A stretch of 64,000 bases of DNA from the NCBI GenBank assembly GCA_025603075.1, contig MU626314.1, positions 51,523 to 115,522 of the forward strand, given 5' to 3'. Made by a program: the position numbers and the translations under genes. The notes under the pieces were generated by a model that worked only from the letters and a program-made list of their open reading frames with translations, was not told the origin of the DNA and made no database searches. The DNA is from Neoconidiobolus thromboides FSU 785 (taxonomy: Eukaryota > Entomophthoromycota > Entomophthoromycetes > Entomophthorales > Neoconidiobolaceae). Below, piece after piece: positions 12,911-24,371 of the stretch; position 1 is the first letter of the stretch; every line of letters begins with the position of its first letter.

Positions 12911-14238
12911 GAGCTTAAGTTTAAGTGGTTATAAACTAATAAAAACGTATTAATGAGGTGAGTAATAAGTTGTATTATTTTGTTTAAGCTAATATTTGAT
13001 TTAAATTATTATAGCTTTTTTTATTACCTTTAGCTCAAACAGTTATTATTACTCTTTAGACACTTACTTGGTTACTCGCTGTTATTAAGTTGAACTTAAT
13101 AGGATCAAAACTTAAAGTGAAGTGACTATTTTTTTGACTTTATAATTTTGACGCATTTGCTAAGCATATTTTACAATACTTTATACTTTGGATTTTGGGC
13201 AACAAATTCAATTTATATATAAATAAATGATGCATTATATGACTATGTGTATAATAAGTGATGTAAATATTAGTATTGTAACTTTAAAAGACTGTCTATT
13301 ATGACGATTCAACTATCATAGAAATTATATAAGAAAAAAGCAAGTTATATGATATTTATTTCAATAAAATTACAGGTACAAATTCACACTAAATGCGCTA
13401 TCACTAAAATGGTTTAGGATTTTATCATAGTAAACATTTTAAGCATTAAATGGTAATGTTTCGAACTTTATTATTATCAATATAAAGTTTGATGCTTAAT
13501 ATCAAAATCGTATATATGTGTTTCTTTTGATATGAAATAGAACTCTTCAATAAACATTACTCAATCCCAAAAGCAATTATATTGTAGTATCAATTTATAT
13601 AACACTTTTTATGATTTTTATGTTTACTCTCGAAAAAAACATTACCAACTTGATATTTTAATTGAATAAAAATAAACTATTTTGAACATTACCTTTTTTA
13701 AATAATATACTTGCATTAAAAAGGCTTTCACAGTATTTTTAAATAGTGAGCATAATATAGCATCAGCTATTTTTATAAATTTATGAAATTTAGCATTTAT
13801 GAATATATATAAAACGTTTAGCATTTATACAGAAAAGTAGGCAACTTATAAAACTTAGCAAAGATAACAGTAGTGATTGGTAAACATTGATTCTATACGA
13901 TTTATTTGATAAAATATTTGATTTTTTACCCATTATCACCAAGCAGTTTTTCTATTTTAATACCTAAAAGCACAAAAAAAACTTTAGATAATAGCTATAA
14001 AACCAAATTGACACAAATAACTAAAAATAAATAGATCCTAATAAACCTATGCTTTGTTTTATAAATTTTGGCATGTAGATATCTATAAGACAAGCTAATA
14101 AGAATTCACATACTGCTGAATATGCTATAGTCAAATACAAATAGAAACTTAGTTATATATAGTAACCTAAATCTAATATCAAAAACTAAACATTGAATGT
14201 AGTCGGCCATTTTAATATTAGTATTCAATTAAACCATT
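12911..14238. other. intergenic, probably with WDR26/Gid7 5' exon
   Basis: AT-rich stretch of about 1.3 kb between the 5' side of the WDR26/Gid7 gene and the 3' end of the COX IV gene. A 5' splice-like site (GTAAGTGTC on the minus strand, about 13070) may belong to an unplaced first exon of WDR26/Gid7. The small minus ORF at 13642-13824 has no family resemblance. Confidence 0.5.
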
Positions 14239-14830
14239 TTATTTGGAATCGACCCATCCGTTACCTTTATAACCTTCAGAGGTATAACCAGAGATAGGAT
14301 TGGCCTTTTGTTCTTTCATATATTCATTAGTGGCCTCTTGCCATTCTTTAGTCATAGTATGTGGTTGTGGGTTACCTAAAAATATTAAAATTTCGTCTTA
14401 AAGATAAAAAATTTACTTACCAAGGGCACGGATTCCAACGAAAGATAAACCTCCAGCAACCACGATAGCAATGGTTCCAAGGAAGACATTGAAGCCAACT
14501 TTTGGAGCTGGTTCACGAGGACCATGAGGACCGAAAGCAACATAATAAGCTAAATTAAGCTTTTAACATTATTTAAGTTGAAATTTAATAATATAATTTA
14601 CAAGCACGCTTTTCTTCAACTGAAAGTTTAGACCAGTCTTGCTTTTCTAATAGTTCAATTTTAGCAGTGAGCTCTTCTTGTTGTTGTACTGAAAGTCCCT
14701 TCCAAGAGTCTTCAATTGAGTTAAGAACGCTGGCTGGGATAGCGTTATTTTTCATTATTTTGGAAGTGGTGAATGAACGAGCTAAGCTAGCAGTTCTTAA
14801 ATTACGTAAACTTGTAAATGCACGAGACAT
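14239..14830 (-). CDS. cytochrome c oxidase subunit IV (Cox5-type), mitochondrial
   Basis: Nuclear-encoded structural subunit of respiratory complex IV in the inner mitochondrial membrane. Three exons (14602-14830, 14421-14549, 14239-14375) total 495 nt, 164 residues, the usual size for fungal Cox5a/COX IV. The N-terminus MSRAFTSLRNLRTASLARSF is a basic, Ser/Arg-rich presequence. The family core follows: WKGLSVQQQEEL, LLEKQDWSKLSVEEKRA, YYVAFGPHGPR across the first intron, then a single hydrophobic membrane span in exon 2 and a soluble tail ending in GWVDSK. It shows that the organism has a respiring mitochondrion, which argues against anaerobic fungi and Microsporidia. I am confident of the family. 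Confidence 0.93.
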
Positions 14831-15498
14831 CTTTAATGACTAATATTTTGATTAGCTTGTTTAATTTAGCTTTATAACTTTTTTACCAAATAATTCTAAA
14901 AGAGATATTTGAATCTTTCGTTTTATTGATTTGTGATTATGGCAATTATCTCTCAATCACCAATATCTAATCTTGAACTAGATTCCGAATAGCCAATCAT
15001 TTATCGATTTTGAAATTATGTAAGCCATAATTTGCTAGAGTAAATGGTGACTCTAATCCTGCATTATGGGATTTTTTATAGCATCATCAATCTTAGATAG
15101 TTTTTGATGTTAAAATTTATTCTTTAAAATTAAATGGTAAATCAAAAACAACTATAAAAATCACAAAAACTGAATGTTTTGGTTATTTTAAACTAACATG
15201 AAATACATATAAATGGTTACTACACTACCATTAAAATTTTAAATACTCAGCACTACTATTCATTCGAGAAAGTCAAAATGACTTATCATTTAATAAAACA
15301 AAAATTAAAGAATATATGAATTGTTTGACAAATATAAATATTTATGATATTTTATTTAACATAAAGTAAACATAATGTTTTACACAAAAAAGCAGTTGAG
15401 AATCGCATTATTTTGATAATTTAATAATATAGATAAAATTAATTGATGTTTGTTACTTAAATTATAAGCTACTCAAACAAGAGAATTAAGCTTTAAAC
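14831..15498. other. intergenic
   Basis: AT-rich spacer between the COX IV start and the Tfb3 stop; presumably the COX IV promoter. No gene or repeat recognised. Confidence 0.6.
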
Positions 15499-16685
15499 CT
15501 ATGCTGAACCATCATCAGAATCTTTATCTTCTAGATCTACTGGCTCAGCAGTACCTAAATAAAGTGATTTGACCGATTTTTTTTGAAGCGTTCTTAATTT
15601 ATAACCACCAGCTTTAGCTCTAATAATAAATTCAGGATTTGGCTTCCAACGGATTTCCCTATATCTTTTCTTAAATTTGGGCTGATCTTTATCTAACAAA
15701 TGATATTTAACAATAGGATTAAACAACCCTTTCTTCTGCTTATTCCCCTGTTGAAGTTTAAGAAACTCTCTGTAAGATGTCACCTGCTCTTTTTTATCTT
15801 TATTGGTTACAACAGTGTCATATCCTATCTTTTGTTTCTTTGACGCTAATTCTTCAAATCGTTTTACAATCTTATCGGCAGATTCTGCAGAAATAGTAAG
15901 GTCATTGATAAGTTCTTCTTTATCAAGCAGCTTTTGTTCTTCTTCTTTATTAATCTTTTTTAAATAAGCATCTTTATCCTTTAACTTTCTTTCCCTTTCA
16001 TCTGCCTGTTCCTTTTTAAATTGTTTATCTTGGTCGGCCTAAAATAAAGTTAATTTATAAAGGGAATGAAACAAGGAAATTGGACCTTTAGCTTATGATT
16101 ATATTTAATTTGTTCAGCATTTGCCTCTCGATATTCTTTGATTTTTTTTTCGGTTTCTTCAATGTCAATATTGTTAAATAGGTTATATACTGAACTATTA
16201 GCAAAGTAAAATAATTTCTAAAAAATCATACTTATATCCTCTAATTCTTCAAGATAATCGTCATACTCCCTTGTTGTTTCAAAATCGTTCTCATTTTTAT
16301 TGTAGCTAAACTATTAATTAAATTATAATGTAAGTAAAGACCAATTTACTATTGAGCCAACCGCTTTCTTATACGAACCTCTTTCTCTACTGATAGGTCT
16401 TCAAAAGTCAATGATGAAAAAGAATTTTTTCTTAACGTTGTTTTACAAACTGGGCAAGGGCCAGAACTTATCCCATATAGCCTATCAACACAAGCCTCAC
16501 ACCTAGTAAAGTTGAATAAAACTTCAAATTCTAGTATAATTGTATTACATTTTATGAAAACAGTCACTAACAACAAGTACCATATTTGGATTCAGATATC
16601 GATCACTTTTACAGTTAGGGCATACATCGTTTAAATCCGATATCGCTGCTAATTTTGCTACGCTTTCATCAATCAACTGGGACAT
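15499..16685 (-). CDS. TFB3: TFIIH/CAK assembly factor Tfb3 (MAT1), RING finger
   Basis: Subunit linking the Cdk7/Kin28-cyclin H kinase to TFIIH, in the nucleus. Five exons (16549-16685, 16350-16502, 16232-16305, 16086-16189, 15499-16038) total 1008 nt, 335 residues (human MAT1 309, yeast Tfb3 321). The N-terminal C3HC4 RING reads CPNCKSD...CFHKMCEAC...CPVC. After it come LTFEDLSVEKEVRIRKRL and NKNENDFETTREYDDYLEE, which match the MAT1 block after the RING. The central part is a long charged helix, and the C-terminal exon is conserved in fungal Tfb3. In introns 2 and 3 the reading frame decides between two adjacent acceptor AGs. Confidence 0.93.
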
Positions 16686-17510
16686 TTTTTTAAAAAGAAA
16701 GAAAAATAAAATTGATCTTTAATGTGATTTTTATTAACTTGCTAAACTAGAGCGTAAGCAAAAAATGTCAAACTAACAATTTTTGATTTAATAACCTAAT
16801 ATGGTAAATTTGATTTTGCACTTAATTTCATATTTTAAATTGTGATAGTAAATTTTCAATGTCTATTAATTTATGCTATAGATTGGTATAATAATAAACC
16901 TTCATATTGTTTGTTGAATAATAAATATTTTTAGGATAAAATATTTATAAATCAAGCGCTATACTTAATAATAATAACCGCTTTAGTTAACTTTAAAGTT
17001 ATAGATAAGCATTTGATGTATTAATAGCTTTTAATTTTCAAATTAAATATTGAGAAGTTAATATATTGCTTGTATCAATAAACTAAATTTTCATAAAAAA
17101 TAAAAGTATCAATACCAATAATTTCTCCACTTGTTCAGAATTATTAAAAATGTTTATAAATGTTAAACTTTATTTGAAAATAAATAGATAGATAGATAGA
17201 ACATTCAGTATAAAAATTTTACTAGAGTTATTTTTATATTAATATGATAAATGATACAAATTTTATTATCAAACATAAATAAAACTAAGCTCAACAATAA
17301 CATTCAATGTAATATTGTTTTGATAAGTTTTAATTTAGAGAATGGAATACAGCTCAAACTAAGATATGAATTTACTAAAACTAAACTAAAAAGTCCTTTT
17401 ATTATTGAAGTTAAAAGTAATACTGATAGCTGCAAAATTCAGCTCTTTTCAGTATTTAGATTTATGAATGAGATGCTTACCTGATTAAACTTTCCCTTTC
17501 ATGCGTTTAA

Positions 17511-17670
17511 CTAAATCCAGTAAAAGCAAGGGAAGAATTTCTGAGAAATGTATCTAATTAAAGCCATATCAACATTTCTCTGTAAATTTCCTTTTCCTTT
17601 TAAATAAGCCTCATTGTCATCCTCTTCATCCTTGATTCGCTTTCTTTTGATAGTAATTTGGGAGAATACA
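17511..17670 (-). pseudogene. coding-like fragment of an unrecognised gene, next to a MITE
   Basis: A minus-strand frame encodes about 50 residues (QITIKRKRIKDEEDDNEAYL, then KGKGNLQRNVDMALIRYISQ, then a short hydrophobic tail and TAG). The composition is protein-like, unlike the surrounding spacer. The upstream end runs straight into the repeat at 17671-17773, so any former 5' part is interrupted or lost. I do not recognise the family. It could also be the last exon of a spliced gene. Confidence 0.3.
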
Positions 17671-17773
17671 ATATGGGGATGTTTTTTAATTTCATTACTT
17701 TTCCATTTTTTAAGCAATATTTGAGTAGAAAAATTATTAGTAAAATCTTAAGCAAAAAAATACATCCCCATAT
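17671..17773 (+). mobile_element. MITE-like foldback element, copy 1
   Basis: Near-intact copy of about 103 bp. It starts atatggggatgt and ends acatccccatat, which are reverse complements, with the core ttgagtagaaaaattatt. The ends read as TA|TGGGG...CCCCA|TA. Confidence 0.8.
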
Positions 17774-17852
17774 CGTAAGCAAACACTTTTTGGAAAATGT
17801 GTAAACCACTATCTCTAATAATATATATAATTAATTATGTCTCTATTAACAA

Positions 17853-17924
17853 GGGCGTATAGCTCAGTGGTAGAGCAATCGACTGCAGATCGATAGGTCC
17901 CTGGTTCAAATCCGGGTGCGCCCT
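17853..17924 (+). tRNA. tRNA-Cys (GCA)
   Basis: A 72-nt cloverleaf without intron. The acceptor stem is gggcgta/tgcgccc, the D arm is agctcagtggtagagc, and the anticodon loop ctgcaga gives GCA. The T arm is ctggttcaaatccgg. A TTTT run follows directly as the Pol III terminator. A repeat copy lies on each side. Confidence 0.95.
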
Positions 17925-17946
17925 TTTGTAAACAAGCCTTATCTTA

Positions 17947-18034
17947 ATATTTTTTGGTTTCATTACTCTTCAATTTTAAGTGCTATTGAGTGGAAAAATC
18001 TTAGTGAGTTTAAATGAAAAAGACATCTCCAAAT
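17947..18034 (+). mobile_element. MITE-like foldback element, decayed copy
   Basis: Keeps ttttttggtttcattact, aagtgctattgagtggaaaa and the right end acatctccaaat, but has lost the ggggatg of the left end. It starts 23 nt after the tRNA-Cys. Confidence 0.65.
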
Positions 18035-18146
18035 CTTAAAATGAAATATTAAAACTATGTTTTTTGAGCAACAAATTTCAGAATGAAAAAGAATACAAAA
18101 TCATTTTAGTTAAGCATCAACCTTTATTAACCACTTTCACATCCAT

Positions 18147-21100
18147 TTAATCGACCAATTTCCAAGTAGGTAACCAATTACGAGATTTAAATTCACTGGA
18201 TGGGAAATCCATACCAAAAGTCATTGGTGAAAAGTAAATAAAAACTACTGTAATAGCAATAATAACAACAGAAAATACAATCAATTGAACTTGGGGAGAT
18301 GAACGCTTAGTGATATGATCTAAGATAAATGGAAGGGCAAAGATAGCAAAATAAAGAGCTGGGAAATAATGATGAACATACATGACACGTCCCATTATAT
18401 AGTATGGGAAGTACTGGAAGAACCAACCTAGGATGATCATCTTGGTAACGTACACAAAATGTTCCCATTCATCTAGTTAAATTAGTTTGTAATAACAAAT
18501 AGTTAGTGCTTTGTTACCTTTATACCATTCACGGAAACGGCGCTTAAACCTAATCATATAAAATACATTGAATGAAACAAGTATTACTAAAGCTAAAGTA
18601 GATGACCACCAAACCAATGGGTTACCAAGCATGTAGAACTTAATATCAGTATCGCCCCAACCACACATACGAATACCTTTGAGCATTAAAGGCCAGTGAT
18701 AAGGTTGAGAAGTAAGTGCATCAAATTTATCTTCATCAGGGGTAAGAGCATTATTAGTATTCCACATAGCAACATTCAAATGGAAGAAATTTTTAAGGAA
18801 AGGCGACTTTAAACGTGAACCTTCAGCTGGTTCTTGTACTAATAAGATGTTAGAAATCAAATGCAAAAACTATAAGTTTTAACTTACATCTCTTGTTCCA
18901 ATGAGCTTCAATATTCCAAAGAGTATTATCGGATGATGTTGGTTTCTTTTTACAAGTTACCTCGCCTTGACTAAATCCCCAATCTGGTAATCTGTTACCA
19001 GTAGAAGTAAGATAACAACCAGTATTATTGTGTCTTAGCTTAAAACGTGTAGATAAGATTCTTAATACGCCATCCTTATTCCCAACAAGATCGTCATAAA
19101 TTTCAACAATCCAATGGTCATTAGAATCTCCAGAATAACGCGATGCATATCCACTCACTTCATAATCTTTTTTTGATACTGGGGCGGGTATATTGTGAGA
19201 ATGTAGATTAGCTTTAGTTCCCATATGGCTGAGTCGAATGATATCTCCATTGCGAATTAATTGTACTTCTTCTTCAAGATCTTCATCAGCATCAAGATAA
19301 TCATTAACATAAGCTGGCTTTTCAGGCTCTTCTTCCTTTTCTTCTTCCTTTTCTTCTTCCTTTTCTTCTTCCTTTTCTTCTTTTTTGTCCCCTTTTTCAT
19401 CTTCTCTTTCACCTTGATTTTCATTGTTTTTCTCGCCTTGGCCATTTTCCTTTCCATCATCTTTTTTATCACCCTTTTGGTTAGCTTCTGCCTTTACTTC
19501 CTCTTCCCTGTCAGTCTTTTTATCTTTTTCAGTACCCTCAGAGCCAATAGAAGGTTCTTGATATTTAGCCTCGTTATTTTTAGCTATTGGCTTATCACTT
19601 GATACTTGTTTTGATGGATCTACTTTAACATCCTTGTCTTCATCGGTTGGATCAGCAACAACACTTTCTTCAATAACTGGTAAAATAGAAACTTTCATTT
19701 CATCCAAATTTTCTTCTTCTATCTCTTGCTGACTTCCTTTCTTTGGTCCAGATTCTTTCACTTCATTTTCACTTACTTCTTCTTTTAATGAATTTTCTAC
19801 TTTTTCTTCAGCAGTGTTTGGTTTAGGCTCATCTGGAATCTTAGGCTTAGGTGGACTACCAGCCTTCTCCGGACTTTCAATATCATCAAGACCACGACGT
19901 GCTAATTTACGTTTAGGTTTTTCTTCTTTAATATTTTCTTTAACCTTAGGCTCTTCATCTTCTACTGTATCATTTTTGTTCTCAGGGGCTTTTTCTGCCT
20001 TGTCTTCTTCAACTTTAGTTTCATCAGATTTATCTTCTTCCTTCTTAGACTCTTCGGATTTATCTGAATTAGATTTCTCTTCATTTTTATTTTTGCTTTT
20101 ACGAGCTAAGGTAGTAGTATGATCTCTTAAAAATACCCAATCATTATTACTATCTGAATGAGCATAAGTAGTAATCTGATGTTGTTTAGAACCTTCTGGA
20201 TAAAGGGAAGGATGAGAGTGAAGAAGAGCGCCACCAAAGGAATAACTTTTAATAGTAACTTTTGACCCATAGGCAACTTCAAGCGGACCTTTTCCGATTG
20301 GGGAACCTTCAAGTCCAGCTTGGAAAAGAGAAGGCATATTAGAGTCGCCATCACCAGAACCAGATAGTAATTTGAAATGAACATAAAAGGAAGCCATATA
20401 AATTAAAACTGGTATAACAATAAGACCAATAATACGTGCTACCCAATGGCCAAGGTAAGAAGTAGTACTAATTTTCTTATCTCCGAATTTCTCATACAAA
20501 TCTTCAATTGTATAGTATCCAACCAAGGCAACTGTAAAGAAACCAATCCATTTAACACCTGATGCTAAGCCAAGAGATATACCAGTACCAATTAACCAAT
20601 AAAGCCATGTTAAAGAAAATGGTCTATTGAATTAATAATTAAATCAAGATTATATAACTACTGTATTATAGATAGAACTTACTTGTCACGATTAGCATGG
20701 AACCCAGTAATAAAATAAAAGGATAAAGCACTAAAACCAAGCACCATAGAATCTAACAAAACAAAACGACTAATCACACAAAGAGCATTATCTAAGCAAA
20801 TAATGTTAGAATAAGTAACAAAGTGCACTAATAGAGTATTGACATACCAAACAATACCATAACTCCAGCTAAGAAAGCAGCTTTACGAGACATACCCATA
20901 TTTCTAGCGGTCCCATAAGCTAAAGGCACCATAATAATACCAAAAAATGCATGAAAAGCTCTCTGAAATCCATAATTTAAATCTTCTGGATATTGTTGAC
21001 CAGAATCAAATTTAAATGTACCATTGCTTCCTGAAATATATCCACCTAAACCAACTAACATTTTACCAAGTGGTGGATGCACATCATGGTAAAAGAAATG

Positions 21101-21591
21101 CACGATATAATATGCGCCAAACTATATAAAAATATGAAATGTTATATAAATATTAAAAATTTCATATCAAATAGTTATTTTACCTTTCCAAAATGAGCCT
21201 ATTAATATATGTCAGTTATTATATTTAAAGTACTCAAATTATTTATATTACCTCATCCCAAACCACTTTATTACTCATTGTAATTTTATAAAGTCTAGTA
21301 AAAAATGATAATGCTGTTAAGATTACCACTAGGGCAAGTCCTTTATATGAGTTATCAGTAGTAATCTAGAAACGAAACGGAATGAAATTAATTTATTATT
21401 TTTAAAAAAATTAGAAAAATTACTTCTTGAGCTACTTCACTATCGCTATTGACTTTTTTATTTAAAAAGAGATACTCTCCTTCATCTTTGTTGGTTGGAT
21501 GAGAAGTATAACTATTGTCTTTGCTTTCTGCTTTTTCGCTTGGAACAGGCTTTGCACCTCGGTACCGAAGCGTATCGGTATCAGTGTTCAT
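18147..21591 (-). CDS. PMT2-like protein O-mannosyltransferase with charged insertion
   Basis: ER-membrane dolichyl-phosphate-mannose:protein mannosyltransferase (GT39). It starts MNTDTDTLRYRGAKP. The first lumenal loop has the catalytic Asp-Glu (NKVVWDE) and then AHFGK, encoded by a 15-nt exon (21184-21198). HDVHPPLGK follows, then multiple membrane spans. The lumenal MIR region (SGSGDGDSNMPSLFQAGLEG, LLHSH twice, GDSNDHWIVE) is typical of the PMT2 subfamily, and C-terminal spans end in WKLVD. About 268 Lys/Glu/Asp-rich residues (roughly 20124-19320) sit between the first and second LLHSH-type MIR repeats. They end in a four-fold KEEE repeat coded by a 58-nt imperfect tandem repeat. The frame is open throughout, so the insertion is translated. 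PMT enzymes usually act as dimers; this is the only one in the window. Confidence 0.92.
19320..20124 (-). repeat. Lys/Glu-rich insertion in PMT, with KEEE tandem repeat
   Basis: Low-complexity coding segment inside the PMT gene, with one open frame and no intron. The minus-strand product is rich in K, E, D, S and N. The repeat at about 19328-19385 encodes EEKEEEKEEEKEEE. Known PMT2 proteins pass directly between these MIR repeats with a short acidic linker. Confidence 0.8.
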
Positions 21592-22361
21592 TTTCTACTT
21601 TTAATATATGAATGATGGATTTGATTGTGTTTTAAAAAAGAATATCAACTTTATATTATATAGATAATATTTGTTGAAACACTTACTTTTCAACTATCAA
21701 TTAATAATAATAAGAGCTAATTATTGTTTTATTAATGGTTAGGAAATTTTTATGGGTCCAATCAAAAGATACTACATTTTGTCAAAAAAAATTGTTGACG
21801 TCTATCAATTTAACCAATTACTAAACGTCTCCTTATTAAAGATTCTGATTGATTTGCTATCAGTATCCTTTATTTAAGATCGTAGCTGAATTGTTAATAA
21901 ATTATTTCTATTAATAAATTTCGATTAATGTATAAATAGAATATATTCGTAGGAAAATTCTGAATGTAAAAGTAATAAGATAAATGAAAATAAATAAATA
22001 AATTTAAGATATATTATATTACCATTATTATTATTAAACAAATAGCACTATAAGTATCTCACTTAAACTATTCCTTAATTCAAGCTATATTGTTCTTTTG
22101 ATATGTTTTTATGATAAAGCTTTGGATATTATAGATAAGTAGCCTGAACTTTCAACTATAATTCATAAACCGTTTCTAACTCTTATCCATCAGCAAAACT
22201 AGATAGATCAAATCAAAAGTTTTAAGAATTTTTTTTAACTCTAAGGGCATCTTAAAAATTTTGACTTAGATATTAAAATTAAATATAACCTTTATTGTGG
22301 CAAATTTTCAAGTTTCCAGCTCTCTTCATAAAAGTGATATTATTGTAACAAAAATTGAAGA

Positions 22362-22526
22362 ATGAAAAAGTCGAAAATAAAAACAAAAGTTAATTATGTA
22401 TTTAAAGAAACTTATGAACCTATAACAGTCTATTCAGAAAAAAGTGTTCTTTCAGAAACTATTACATACTACTTACAATAACAATTTAAAAGCAAGAAAT
22501 TTAAGGTTAAAGGTAGGTCTGAGTAA
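22362..22526 (+). pseudogene. small ORF interrupted by an in-frame TAA, unrecognised
   Basis: An ATG opens a 39-codon frame (begins MKKSKIKTKVNYVFKETYEP, ends ETITYYLQ) closed by TAA at 22479-22481. The same frame then continues as QFKSKKFKVKGRSE to a TAA at 22524. The region is denser in charged codons than the spacer. It may be a decayed gene, or an exon end (GAGTAAGT at 22521 looks like a 5' splice site). No family recognised. Confidence 0.25.
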
Positions 22527-23230
22527 GTAATCTCAAAAATAATTTGATACACTTTCAAAATATAATAATACAATGGTTGATCTAAAGTAACTTTAATGTT
22601 CATATAAAAAACAGCCCACTTAATAATTAGTTCAAGTAAGTTTCAAAAGGGAGTTTGCTAGTTTATTTAAGTTGAGATTGCTGACTTATTTTAAATAGTT
22701 CTAATTATTAGCAAAACCAAAAAATATAAAAATAAGTTTTATAGTTCTATTACTAAAATATTTTATATTTTTTCCACAGCATTATAGTCCATAACAAACT
22801 ACTAAGATATTTCTACTAGCTTTCAATTAATCTGAATGTAAAGATAAAAGTCTACAAAAAACAAGACTTTCAATTGATTTTACATTTTAAAAACTGTTGC
22901 TAATACTTTTAAAATACTTAAAAAAATTTTGAGTGATAAAAAAACAAATATACTATCAGAAAAATACAGTTCAGGACTACTATTACATGAGTTTTTATAA
23001 TTCATGAGAAACAAAGTTGCCATTAAATTGATTAATAGAACCTTTTTTAGTAAGTTAATTTTTATGTCTGAAAAAAAGATACTATCTTTTCTTATTTTTT
23101 TAGTGTTTTTCCTGATTTTTCCTACTTCTAGATTTTAAAATTTGAAACTTTTGGTCAATTTTACATTATAAAAAATATTTTATAACGCAAATTTATAGAA
23201 TTTTTCTCTTTATTTTTAGTCCTATTAATA

Positions 23231-23339
23231 TATATATGGAAACGTTTTCTTTGGCTTCATTGCTTTTTCATCTTTTAAGCGGTATTTGAGTGGAAAAATT
23301 ATTAGTGAAATCCTTGAATACAAAAGTACATCCCCATAT
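23231..23339 (+). mobile_element. MITE-like foldback element
   Basis: Left end partly eroded (atatatggaaacg), right end intact (acatccccatat). The core agcggtatttgagtgg and tttggcttcattgctttt is present. Confidence 0.75.
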
Positions 23340-23754
23340 GATAAATAAGTTGTTTAAATTAATGTTTTTAATTTTTTCCGGCTGTTAAAGTAACATAACA
23401 AACTATAAAAAATAAGTAATATATAAGAAAATATTAAAGTAGAATTAGAATTGAATGTACTTTATTCGACAATGTTTGAAATATAAGATGATTAAAACCA
23501 AATGTTTATTTATATAATGATGTACTTAAATACAAAAATTATATCTGAATAAATAAAAAATAAGGAAATACTTGTCTTATATTTGTAATAACTTTATAAA
23601 TAGTTACATCAAACTCTTTATAAAGAATATTAATTTTAAATTTAGGCATACTATAACATATATATCAAATTATTTCTATTCTCAATAACCCTGAAATCAA
23701 AATATTAGCAATGTAGAGTTAACAGTCTCTAAAATCAATCAAGGCTTCCAAAAT

Positions 23755-23857
23755 ATATGGATGTTTTTTTTGGTTTCATTATTTTTCCATCTTTTAAGCG
23801 CTATTTGAGTGGAAAAATTATTAGTAAAATTATTAAACAAAAAAACACATCCCCACA
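23755..23857 (+). mobile_element. MITE-like foldback element
   Basis: Core aagcgctatttgagtggaaa intact. Ends atatggatgt and acatccccacac carry point changes. Confidence 0.8.
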
Positions 23858-24082
23858 CTGTATGAAATTAATCAATGGCTTATTTAATATATTTGATATA
23901 TTTTTAACGTCTCTGACTTGGACAATAGTCTGGTAAAATTTTAAATAATATTTAGCTTTATTATTTATTTTAAAAAAATGCTAACGGTTTTTCAAACTAC
24001 TGCATATGGCTTCTGCATTTATATTTAGTCTTGTATTGGCTTGGGCTTAGTTGCTAATCTAAAGTGAGTTTTGCTTATATCT

Positions 24083-24183
24083 ATTTGGGGATGTATTTTT
24101 TTGTTTAAGAATTTTACTAATAATTTTTCCACTCAAATAGCGCTTAAAAGTGGAAAAGTAATGAAATTAAAAAACACCCCCAT
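24083..24183 (-). mobile_element. MITE-like foldback element, inverted
   Basis: Reverse orientation: atttggggatgt at the left, actcaaatagcgctt in the middle, aacacccccatt at the right. It lies about 190 nt upstream of the Mss4/Dss4 start. Confidence 0.8.
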
Positions 24184-24371
24184 TTTTTGTTTTTGTTTTT
24201 TGAGCTGTGACACATAACATAGTAAATTCCTTATTGGTCAAAGCTATGAGTATTTTATTGGCTGAAAAAATTATAGCATCTCATCAAGTCATCAAGCTCA
24301 AATACAGTGTTAAAAATTCAATCTCACTATCTATCTTAGTCATTAATTTATTTGGATACATACAGCAAAAA

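Larger units (their letters stand above)
16686..17852. other. intergenic with gene fragment and MITE
   Basis: Mostly AT-rich spacer. It holds a short (gata)n run near 17185-17200, a coding-like minus-strand fragment at 17511-17670 and a repeat copy at 17671-17773, both listed separately. The plus-strand 77-codon ORF at 17251-17484 has no recognisable features. Confidence 0.5.
21592..24082. other. gene-poor region with repeats
   Basis: About 2.5 kb of AT-rich sequence upstream of PMT. It contains a small broken ORF at 22362-22526 and repeat copies at 23231-23339 and 23755-23857, listed separately. I found no other coding stretch. Confidence 0.5.

Noticed and set aside
17251-17484. 77-codon plus-strand ORF
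   Set aside because: Low-complexity Asn/Ile/Lys content expected by chance in AT-rich DNA; no homology recognised.
24207-24371. Longer N-terminus for the Mss4/Dss4 gene from ATG 24207
   Set aside because: The extra 55 codons are hydrophobic, lie just after a foldback copy and are not seen in the family; the Met at 24372 gives the usual size.
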